A DNA stretch of 5,767 bases from NCBI GenBank assembly GCA_947591175.1, contig CANQDB010000088.1, positions 1 to 5,767 of the forward strand, given 5' to 3'. The notes under the pieces were generated by a model. It saw nothing but the letters and a program-made list of their open reading frames with translations. It was not told where the DNA came from and did not search any database. Position numbers and translations under genes: made by a program. Numbering within the stretch: the stretch's first letter is position 1; every line of letters begins with the position of its first letter. Source of the DNA: an uncultured Bacilli bacterium. Lineage in GTDB: Bacteria; Bacillota_I; Bacilli_A; RF39; UBA660. Positions 1 to 4,950 of the stretch are shown here, one piece after another.

Positions 1-30
1 GCAATAGAGGAATTGGAATAAAATTTTGGA

Positions 31-66
31 CATGCTAATTTGACAAAACCTTGTCAAATTAGCGTG
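31..66. repeat. 16-bp inverted repeat (hairpin) upstream of the surface-protein promoter
   Basis: Arms 31-46 and 51-66 pair over 16 positions with a four-base AACC loop. The inner 13 bp (GCTAATTTGACAA) are perfect and the only flaw is one T-G wobble near the base. No T run follows the right arm directly; the first (78-83) starts about 12 bases later, so this is not a textbook intrinsic terminator, although it could still end an upstream transcript. The symmetry would also suit a dimeric regulator. Each arm carries a TTGACA-like -35 hexamer, one per strand. Confidence 0.75.
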
Positions 67-78
67 CAAATCTATAAT
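51..78 (+). promoter_or_regulatory. possible upstream sigma-A promoter using the hairpin's right arm
   Basis: TTGTCA (51-56, five of six matches to TTGACA) and TATAAT (73-78) are separated by 16 bases, giving a start near 85. The -35 element lies inside the right arm of the inverted repeat, so protein binding or hairpin formation there could affect it. AT-rich DNA makes such matches common, so this is only a candidate. Confidence 0.3.
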
Positions 79-96
79 TTTTTGGCTCAAAAAGTC

Positions 97-128
97 TTGA
101 CTGGGGGGGGGTATGTTTGGCTTATAAT
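97..128 (+). promoter_or_regulatory. promoter with G9 tract in the spacer (candidate phase-variable promoter)
   Basis: TTGACT (97-102) and a consensus TATAAT (123-128) flank a 20-base spacer that contains nine consecutive G (103-111). The usual sigma-A spacer is about 17 bases, which here would need G6. With G9 the promoter is over-long and may be weak or off. The predicted start is near 135, just ahead of the ribosome binding site at 141-147, so the geometry relative to the gene is good. Poly-G or poly-A tracts in promoter spacers are established switches, for example porA in Neisseria meningitidis and vlp in Mycoplasma hyorhinis. Its use here is inferred. Confidence 0.55.
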
Positions 129-158
129 AGAATTAACATAGAGGGAGTTGATTTTATT

Positions 159-2087
159 ATGAACGAAAAGAAAAATCAAAAGAAGAAAGTATTGATACTA
201 GTTTTAGTATTAGGTTTAGTTCTCTTAACAATAGGAGGAACATATGCCTTCTTCACTTATACTAGGCAAGGACAAAAAGAGAATACTTTAACGACAGGTG
301 TTATGTACTTTGTCTATGATGAGCTAAGCGAACATCCAGATAATCATATAAATATTACAAATGCTTTTCCTAAAAGTGATGATGATGGTAAAGTTCAAAA
401 AGGCGAGGGAGTATTTGATTTTGAAGTGAGAGCAGATACAGCAGGAGCAGATATCAACTATGAAATTTATTTAACTAAAGATGAAGGCTCTACTTTACCA
501 GAATATGTAGTAAAGACGTATTTGACAAAAGTAACTAATATGGCTGAAGTTGAAAGTGAAACACCGGTACCTGATATATATAATAATTCAGAAATTAATT
601 TATATAACAAATTAGGAATGAGTAAGGTACCCACTTTAGGAGAAACTGAAGGAAGGACTTTATATCAAGGAAAAGTAACGGATGGCCAAAAAGATTACAG
701 TGAAACATATCGTTATAGAATGTGGATTGATGAAGAAGCCAATAAAATGGTTAATGGTTCATGGAAATATAATGATATGACTTTTTCTGTCAAAGTAAAT
801 GTATATGCTCAAAATGATGAAATTGATAAACCAACTATTCCAGAGACATATAAGGATGAAAGTGGTGCAAATTATCCGGATTTAGTCGAAGGATTAATAC
901 CAGTATATTATAAAGATGGAGAATGGCATAAAGCAGATTTATATAAAGATTGGTATGATTATGATATTCAGGAATGGGCCAATGCTGTAACAGTAACTTC
1001 TGAGTCAAGAGAACAACATAATAGCGATTCGGCAGGATCAATAATACCGATTACTGATATAAACACAATGTGGGTGTGGATACCAAGATATGAATATGAC
1101 TATCAAGCATTGCAAAAATTAGGCTCAACACCCGGTAAAATAGATGTGAAGTTTATTGATACAACAAAAACTGATGTAACGGAAAAAGCAGAATATAAGG
1201 TACATCCAGCCTTTACATTTGGAAATGATGAATTAACTGGGATATGGTATGCAAAATTTGAATCAAGTACTAGTGATGAATGTAATGAAAACGCAGAGAC
1301 TTGCAATAATTCAGATTTAAAACCTAAAATAATACCAAATGCAACTTCATGGAGATACTTACAAAATGCAACTGCATTTGCAGTATCACAAGAGATGGGA
1401 AATGACACCACTGAGTATGGTTTTACTGGTAAAAATGTGGATACGCATGTGAGTAAGAATAGCGAATGGGGAGCAGTAGCTTATTTATCACAAAGTAAAT
1501 ATGGAAAATATGGAAATGATGGGGAAGAAGTATATATTAATAACTGTTCAAATTATATAACGGGAATAGCAGGAAATACGGCGGATGCCTCATCATCTTC
1601 TGATACTTGTACTAAAAATACTTATCAAACACGAGCAGGGCAAAAAGCTTCAACTACGGGAAATATCACTGGAGTTTATGATATGAATGGTGGAGCATGG
1701 GAACGGGTTATGGGTGTTTTAGAAGATTCTGATAATCCGACAAAACCAATTTTAGCATCCTCTGGATTTGTTGATGAACTTGGAGAAAAACAAATACCAG
1801 TTGAAAAATATTATGATTTATACACAACTTCTAATCCTGATTCTCAATCCATTGAATTAACAAAAACCGCGTGTGATGGAGAAATATGTTATGGTCATGC
1901 CTTATCTGAGACTCTAGGATGGTATGGTGATTTTCAAGCATTCATAAATAGTAGTTATGCTTGGTTAGCTCGTGGTGGCCATTATCTACGTAACACAACT
2001 TCGGGCCTATACTCCTATGGTGGTAATATTGGTGATGTTGACATTTCTAATTCATTTCGAATTGCTCTTGTTTCTGTAAGAGAATAA
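159..2087 (+). CDS. surface/secreted protein: SipW-type signal segment plus C-terminal FGE-like (C-type-lectin-fold) domain
   Basis: This 642-aa protein is probably exported and surface-displayed. I chose ATG 159 because GAGGGAG (141-147) precedes it; an in-frame TTG at 117 lies upstream of the predicted -10 and has no ribosome binding site. Residues 1-10 are basic, 11-27 hydrophobic, then GGTYAFFTYT (26-35) and N42..TTG47 follow, as in SipW-processed TasA/camelysin-type proteins, so cleavage after Ala30 is plausible. Residues about 40-217 look like a beta-rich TasA-like domain, with motif YRYRMWID (184-191). Residues about 245-642 resemble the formylglycine-generating-enzyme/sulfatase-modifying fold: MWVWIPRYEY (304-313), GVYDMNGGAWE (505-515, compare the FGE motif YDMxGNVWEW), ARGGHY (604-609) and SFRIALV (632-638). 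Six cysteines lie between residues 375 and 577. Enzymatic FGE activity is unlikely, and ligand binding is the better guess. The gene appears monocistronic, with its own promoter and terminator. The fold assignments come from remembered motifs, not a search. Confidence 0.8.
   Translation: MNEKKNQKKKVLILVLVLGLVLLTIGGTYAFFTYTRQGQKENTLTTGVMYFVYDELSEHPDNHINITNAFPKSDDDGKVQKGEGVFDFEVRADTAGADINYEIYLTKDEGSTLPEYVVKTYLTKVTNMAEVESETPVPDIYNNSEINLYNKLGMSKVPTLGETEGRTLYQGKVTDGQKDYSETYRYRMWIDEEANKMVNGSWKYNDMTFSVKVNVYAQNDEIDKPTIPETYKDESGANYPDLVEGLIPVYYKDGEWHKADLYKDWYDYDIQEWANAVTVTSESREQHNSDSAGSIIPITDINTMWVWIPRYEYDYQALQKLGSTPGKIDVKFIDTTKTDVTEKAEYKVHPAFTFGNDELTGIWYAKFESSTSDECNENAETCNNSDLKPKIIPNATSWRYLQNATAFAVSQEMGNDTTEYGFTGKNVDTHVSKNSEWGAVAYLSQSKYGKYGNDGEEVYINNCSNYITGIAGNTADASSSSDTCTKNTYQTRAGQKASTTGNITGVYDMNGGAWERVMGVLEDSDNPTKPILASSGFVDELGEKQIPVEKYYDLYTTSNPDSQSIELTKTACDGEICYGHALSETLGWYGDFQAFINSSYAWLARGGHYLRNTTSGLYSYGGNIGDVDISNSFRIALVSVRE
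1971..2060 (+). other. candidate DGR-type variable region at the 3' end of the surface-protein gene
   Basis: The stretch encodes residues 605-634, from RGG to the SFR motif, the position where FGE/C-type-lectin-fold targets of diversity-generating retroelements (DGRs) carry their variable region. Of the 26 codons for residues 608-633, 21 end in C or T, as expected if AAY codons in a template were mutated at A. Adenine is 21 of 90 bases here against 41 of 90 at 1261-1350 of the same gene. Residues at 622-632 (GNIGDVDISNS) align by eye with the Asn-rich pattern of such templates. A weak 5-bp hairpin (2065-2069 with 2078-2082) follows. No template repeat or reverse transcriptase is present in the window, so this is a hypothesis. 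Confidence 0.4.
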
Positions 2088-2147
2088 GTTATCCGTTTTT
2101 GTGTGATATGCATAAAGTAAAATTTATTGTACTTTAAAAATAAATAT

Positions 2148-2176
2148 AAGGCTTTGTAGTATTACTGAGTCTTTTT
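2148..2176 (+). terminator. intrinsic terminator after the surface-protein gene
   Basis: AAGGCTT (2148-2154) pairs with GAGTCTT (2167-2173) with two G-U wobbles. After one mismatch the inner GTA/TAC pairs and closes a GTAT loop. A T run (2172-2176) follows. It lies 60 bases after the stop codon and isolates this gene from rpmG. Confidence 0.6.
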
Positions 2177-2306
2177 ATCTATAGGGAATTTTCTATTTTC
2201 TTAGAACAATAAAAAAAATAAAACTGCTAAATTTTATGTTGCTACATAGTAATTTGTATAATTGTAAATGGGGTTGGATAAAAATCAATAAAAAAACATG
2301 ATTTTG

Positions 2307-2335
2307 TTGTCAAAGACGTATAAATGTGATAAAAT
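2307..2335 (+). promoter_or_regulatory. distal promoter of rpmG-efp
   Basis: TTGTCA (2307-2312), a 17-base spacer and TAAAAT (2330-2335) preceded by TGA form an extended -10 promoter (TGnTAAAAT). The start would be near 2342. The optimal spacing and TG extension make this a convincing sigma-A site for a highly expressed translation operon. Confidence 0.65.
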
Positions 2336-2339
2336 ACTT

Positions 2340-2369
2340 TTGCAATTAGAGGCGAAACTCTGATATAAT
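2340..2369 (+). promoter_or_regulatory. proximal promoter of rpmG-efp
   Basis: A consensus TATAAT (2364-2369) is preceded by TGA (extended -10), with a weak -35 TTGCAA (2340-2345) at 18 bases. The start near 2376 would leave a ~20-base leader holding the ribosome binding site GAGGAGGG (2382-2389). Together with the distal promoter this gives a tandem arrangement. Confidence 0.55.
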
Positions 2370-2395
2370 AGAAAAAGAAATGAGGAGGGAAGAAC

Positions 2396-2560
2396 ATGGC
2401 AAAAGTAGGAAATAGACAAAATAAGACACTCGTATGTTCTGTTTGCAATAACGAGAATTATCGTACAGAGAAAAATGTTCGTAATACAACCGATCGTTTA
2501 ACTTTAAATAAGTACTGTCCTGTTTGCAAAAAACACACAGAACACAAAGAAAAGAAATAA
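2396..2560 (+). CDS. rpmG: 50S ribosomal protein L33, zinc-binding (C+) form
   Basis: This 54-aa protein begins MAKVGNRQNKTLVC and has two CxxC pairs, C14/C17 and C41/C44, the zinc ribbon of the C+ type of L33. The intervening YRTEKNVRNTTDRL and the Lys/His-rich tail fit the family, and 54 aa is near the usual 49-55. L33 sits in the large subunit near the E site and is dispensable under many conditions. The ATG follows GAGGAGGG at an ideal distance. It lies 21 bases ahead of efp with no terminator between, so the two are likely co-transcribed. A zinc-free paralogue may exist elsewhere, since many Bacillota have both forms; that cannot be seen here. Confidence 0.95.
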   Translation: MAKVGNRQNKTLVCSVCNNENYRTEKNVRNTTDRLTLNKYCPVCKKHTEHKEKK

Positions 2561-2581
2561 AATAGATAGAGGTGATTTAGT

Positions 2582-3142
2582 ATGATGATCAGTGTTAATG
2601 ATTTTAAAACAGGAATGACCATTATTTATGAAGATGCCATCTATCAAGTTTTGGAATTCCAACATGTTAAACCTGGAAAAGGAGCTGCTTTCGTTAAAGC
2701 TAAAATGCGTAATTTAAGAACAGGAGCTATTATCGAAAAGACTTTTAACTCATCAGTAAGAGTTGAACAAGCCCGTATCGAAAAAAGAGATATGCAATTT
2801 TTATATAATCAAGGCGATAGTTATTTCTTTATGAATATGGAAACATATGACCAGGTAGAATTAACGAGCAAACAATTAGGAGACGAAATCAAATTCTTAA
2901 AAGAGAATTTAATCGTTACGATTTCTTTCTATGAAGGAGAAGTATTAGGCCTTATTCTTCCAGATAAAATCGAAATGAAAATCATTCATTCAGAGCCTGC
3001 TGTTAAAGGTAACACTTCAAGCGGAGCAATGAAGGATGCAACTCTTGAAACAGGTATGGTAATTAAAGTACCTTTATTTGTCGAAGAAGGAGAGACAGTA
3101 GTTATCTCTACTTCCGATGGTAAGTACGTGTCAAGAGCATAA
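2582..3142 (+). CDS. efp: translation elongation factor P
   Basis: EF-P binds ribosomes stalled at polyproline stretches, between the P and E sites, and promotes peptide bond formation. The 186-aa product is full length and collinear with Bacillus subtilis EF-P: MISVNDFKTGM at the start, FQHVKPGKGAAF in the N-terminal KOW-like domain, RNLRTGAIIEKTF, two OB domains, and the C-terminal signature TSDGKYVSRA. The loop lysine in PGKG (residue 33 here, 32 if counted from the second Met) is the residue that carries 5-aminopentanol in B. subtilis. No modification enzyme is encoded here. Two adjacent ATGs are possible; 2582 gives the better spacing to GAGGTGAT (2569-2576), while 2585 matches the usual family N-terminus. 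It is the second gene of the rpmG-efp unit and ends at a strong terminator. Confidence 0.97.
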   Translation: MMISVNDFKTGMTIIYEDAIYQVLEFQHVKPGKGAAFVKAKMRNLRTGAIIEKTFNSSVRVEQARIEKRDMQFLYNQGDSYFFMNMETYDQVELTSKQLGDEIKFLKENLIVTISFYEGEVLGLILPDKIEMKIIHSEPAVKGNTSSGAMKDATLETGMVIKVPLFVEEGETVVISTSDGKYVSRA

Positions 3143-3167
3143 ATTAAATTAATATTAACCAACCAAC

Positions 3168-3201
3168 ATATTAGTTGCAAAAACGCAACTAATATTTTTT
3201 T
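3168..3201 (+). terminator. strong intrinsic terminator after efp
   Basis: A perfect 11-bp stem (ATATTAGTTGC, 3168-3178, with 3185-3195), a six-base loop AAAAAC and a T run through 3201. It closes the rpmG-efp unit, so spoIIGA needs its own promoter. The last T residues overlap the TTCGACT element at 3200. Confidence 0.92.
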
Positions 3202-3233
3202 CGACTTTTTTTCTTTACTCAACATTCTATACT
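3200..3233 (+). promoter_or_regulatory. candidate Spo0A-type promoter of spoIIGA
   Basis: TTCGACT (3200-3206) matches the Spo0A box TTCGACA at six of seven bases and occupies the -35 position. TATACT (3228-3233) is the -10. The gap is 21-22 bases depending on register, like the unusually long 22-base spacer of the B. subtilis spoIIG promoter, where Spo0A~P is needed to engage sigma-A RNA polymerase. A concern is that the start near 3240 leaves only about 10 leader bases and sits on the ribosome binding site (AGGTGAT, 3239-3245), so the true start may be elsewhere. Confidence 0.4.
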
Positions 3234-3249
3234 AAAGTAGGTGATAGGA

Positions 3250-4002
3250 ATGAAAGTCTATTTAGATCTAGTTTTCTTGTTGAACTTTACTTTCGACTTT
3301 TTATTGCTCTTAGCAGTTTCTCTTTTATTAAAACGGAAGACATCAATTAAAAGACTTCTTTTAGGAGCCTTAATCGGAAGCACTTCACTTATCGTTTTAT
3401 TTATTAAATTGAATTCAGTGCTACTTTTCTTATTTAAAGTATTTTTAAGTGTACTCATGATACTAGGTGCTTTTGGATATCATGACAAGGCTTATTTTTT
3501 TAAAAATTTTATTTATCTATATTTCGTAAGTATCTTTTTAGGAGGAGGAATGTACTTATTTAATTTGCAATTTAATAATAAAACTTCTATTTCTTTTTTA
3601 GCTCTTACTATAATGGGTCCTCTTTTGCTTTATTACTATATTAGTGAGTTAAAGAAATTACCATTTCATAATCATGTCCATCACGAGGTAACTATTTATT
3701 TGACTAAAAATAAATCTCTTACTTTAAAAGCTTATTTAGATACAGGTAATCAGTTATATGATCCGTATCAACATCGGCCAATTCTTTTAGTGTCATCTAA
3801 AAAAATAAAAATTCCATACGAAAAAGCTATTATCGTACCATATGAAACAGCAAGTGGGAAAGGAGTCCTAAAGTGTCAAAAAATATCTAAAATGACAATA
3901 GATAACGATAAAGAAATATATAATGTCTTAGTAGCGGAAGCTAAAGATAATTTTCATCTAGAAAATACAGAAGCCCTTTTACATCCTGATTTTTTAAAAT
4001 AG
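3250..4002 (+). CDS. spoIIGA: sigma-E processing peptidase SpoIIGA
   Basis: SpoIIGA is the membrane aspartic-type protease that removes the pro-sequence of sigma-E in the mother cell after a forespore signal (SpoIIR in B. subtilis). The 250-aa product begins MKVYLDLVFLLNFTFDFLLL, very close to the Bacillus N-terminus. About five hydrophobic segments lie at roughly 6-27, 36-53, 55-75, 85-106 and 114-131. The soluble protease domain holds YLDTGNQLYDP (162-172) with catalytic Asp164, equivalent to the DSGN motif of the family, then IVPYETASGKG (195-205) and the terminal LLHPDFL. It is about 60 residues shorter than the B. subtilis protein, mainly in loops of the protease domain, while the key motifs remain. 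I chose ATG 3250 over GTG 3241 because AGGTGAT precedes it at normal spacing and the family N-terminus fits. Its substrate gene sigE follows 90 bases later. Confidence 0.95.
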   Translation: MKVYLDLVFLLNFTFDFLLLLAVSLLLKRKTSIKRLLLGALIGSTSLIVLFIKLNSVLLFLFKVFLSVLMILGAFGYHDKAYFFKNFIYLYFVSIFLGGGMYLFNLQFNNKTSISFLALTIMGPLLLYYYISELKKLPFHNHVHHEVTIYLTKNKSLTLKAYLDTGNQLYDPYQHRPILLVSSKKIKIPYEKAIIVPYETASGKGVLKCQKISKMTIDNDKEIYNVLVAEAKDNFHLENTEALLHPDFLK

Positions 4003-4010
4003 ACTTTTCT

Positions 4011-4045
4011 TTCGACAAAATAGTCCGCATCTATATCTTTATAAT
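4011..4045 (+). promoter_or_regulatory. candidate Spo0A-activated promoter of sigE
   Basis: A perfect Spo0A box TTCGACA (4011-4017) overlaps a -35-like TCGACA (4012-4017, five of six matches). A consensus TATAAT (4040-4045) lies 22 bases downstream. This copies the distinctive B. subtilis spoIIG layout of an over-long 22-base spacer with a Spo0A box at -35. The start near 4052 leaves a 40-base leader containing AAAGGAGG (4077-4084). In B. subtilis the pair shares one promoter ahead of spoIIGA; here sigE seems able to be transcribed separately. Confidence 0.55.
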
Positions 4046-4092
4046 AAATTTAAGTTATTTTTCATAAAATGAAATTAAAGGAGGAATCTTTC

Positions 4093-4782
4093 ATGCTAAC
4101 GTTGTGTCTTTTGGTAGTAAATCTTTTAGAAAAGGTAAGTGTTCTTTTTTATGTCGGAGCAACTGATGCTTTACCTGAACCATTATCTAAAGAGGAAGAA
4201 GAGTTTTATTTGACGATGGCCGAGGACGGTGATTTGTTTGCACGAGATAAATTAATCGAGCACAATCTAAGATTAGTTGTCTTTTTAGCTAAAAAGTACG
4301 ATAATACGCGTGTCGATTTAGAGGATTTAGTTAGTATTGGAACTATAGGTTTAATTAAAGGAATCAAGACTTATCAACGGAATAAAAATATAAAGCTCGC
4401 GACTTACGCCTCGCGCTGTATCGATAACGAGATACTAATGTATTTAAGAAAAAATAAAAAGGTAAGAACGGAAGTTAGTTTTGACGAATCGTTAAGCTTT
4501 GATCCCGATGGTAACGAACTTCATTTAGAGGATATTTTAGGAACCGATGCCGATATCGTGACCAGAGGTTTAGAAGAAGAAACAGAACGGAATCTAATGA
4601 TGCAAGAGATCAATAAATTGGATTCTCGTGACCAAGAGATTATTAAATTACGTTACGGTCTAGATAATCACCAAGAGATGACTCAAAAGGAAGTCGCGGA
4701 CTTACTAGGTATCAGTCAATCTTATATTTCCCGAATCGAAAAGAAAGTAATCAAAAAGTTAAAAAGTGTTGTCAAGTGTTAA
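4093..4782 (+). CDS. sigE: RNA polymerase sporulation sigma factor, pro-sigma-E
   Basis: Sigma-E directs the early mother-cell transcription programme of sporulation and is made as an inactive precursor cut by SpoIIGA. The 229-aa product shows region 2 (DLEDLVSIGTIGLIKGIKTY, 75-94; KLATYASRCIDNEILMYLR, 101-119), then EVSFDESL and NELHLEDILGTDADI (141-155), and region 4.2 helix-turn-helix (TQKEVADLLGISQSYISRI, 197-215). EVSFDE, ILGTD and YVGATDALPEPLSKEEE all match sigma-E better than sigma-K, and adjacency to spoIIGA supports this. I chose ATG 4093 because AAAGGAGG (4077-4084) lies eight bases before it; an ATG at 4069 lies upstream of that site. Odd point: the pro-sequence (about residues 1-20, MLTLCLLVVNLLEKVSVLFY) is short and strongly hydrophobic with one Lys, more like a sigma-K pro-sequence than the basic amphipathic one of B. 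subtilis. Processing near Tyr20 is inferred from alignment. Confidence 0.94.
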   Translation: MLTLCLLVVNLLEKVSVLFYVGATDALPEPLSKEEEEFYLTMAEDGDLFARDKLIEHNLRLVVFLAKKYDNTRVDLEDLVSIGTIGLIKGIKTYQRNKNIKLATYASRCIDNEILMYLRKNKKVRTEVSFDESLSFDPDGNELHLEDILGTDADIVTRGLEEETERNLMMQEINKLDSRDQEIIKLRYGLDNHQEMTQKEVADLLGISQSYISRIEKKVIKKLKSVVKC

Positions 4783-4794
4783 AGTAAATTAACT

Positions 4795-4822
4795 AAGGGA
4801 TGAGGTAAACCTTATCTTTTTT
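4795..4822 (+). terminator. intrinsic terminator after sigE
   Basis: GATGAGG (4799-4805) pairs with CCTTATC (4810-4816) around a TAAA loop with one G-U wobble, followed by T residues 4817-4822. Upstream AAGG can extend the stem into the T run. It lies 12 bases after the sigE stop and separates it from the next gene. Confidence 0.8.
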
Positions 4823-4874
4823 CATATAATAAAAATTTATTGTCAAAGTTATGTCAAGGCGAGCAAATAATGTA

Positions 4875-4903
4875 TTATCAAATAATAGGAAGCATGCTAG
4901 AAT
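4875..4903 (+). promoter_or_regulatory. candidate promoter of the membrane-protein gene
   Basis: TTATCA (4875-4880), 17 bases, then TAGAAT (4898-4903) with a TGC extension. An alternative is ATGTCA (4851-4856), 16 bases, TATTAT (4873-4878). A direct repeat of TGTCAA 11 bases apart (4841-4846, 4852-4857) lies just upstream. Since a terminator precedes this region, a promoter must lie between 4823 and 4938, but which site is used is uncertain. Confidence 0.4.
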
Positions 4904-4950
4904 AGTAGTTGTGATAGGTTACTTAACAAAAATTTATCGAGGTGGAGTAT

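Larger units (their letters stand above)
2088..2395 (+). other. 308-bp intergenic region
   Basis: Apart from the terminator near 2148-2176 and the two rpmG promoters from 2307 onward, this AT-rich stretch shows nothing I can assign. It has several A runs, a 7-bp inverted repeat at 2113-2119/2130-2136 without a T run, and one short unsupported reading frame at 2237. No tRNA or structured RNA is apparent. Confidence 0.6.

Noticed and set aside
1..38. Tail of an upstream gene ending at 21 (…EELE stop) or at 38 in another frame
   Set aside because: Only 6-11 codons are visible and two frames are equally possible; nothing identifies either as coding.
117..158. TTG start at 117 adding 14 residues to the surface protein
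   Set aside because: It lies upstream of the predicted -10, has no ribosome binding site, and would put 14 non-signal residues ahead of a well-formed signal segment starting at ATG 159.
520..530. ATTTGACAAAA repeats part of the hairpin arm at 38-48, suggesting a second recombination site
   Set aside because: Only 11 AT-rich bases, same orientation, inside coding sequence and without the palindrome; chance is a fair explanation.
2113..2136. 7-bp inverted repeat TAAAGTA/TACTTTA as terminator
   Set aside because: It is followed by A residues rather than T on this strand; the hairpin at 2148 fits better.
2237..2302. Small reading frame of about 21 codons in the intergenic spacer
   Set aside because: No ribosome binding site, biased composition, and overlap with the rpmG promoter region.
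3079..3085. Perfect Spo0A-box heptamer (TGTCGAA) in efp
   Set aside because: It lies inside conserved coding sequence (VEEGE) with no promoter geometry around it.
3292..3298. TTCGACT inside the 5' end of spoIIGA, repeating the promoter-region element
   Set aside because: It encodes the conserved N-terminal Phe-Asp, so protein constraint explains it; no -10 at suitable distance was found.
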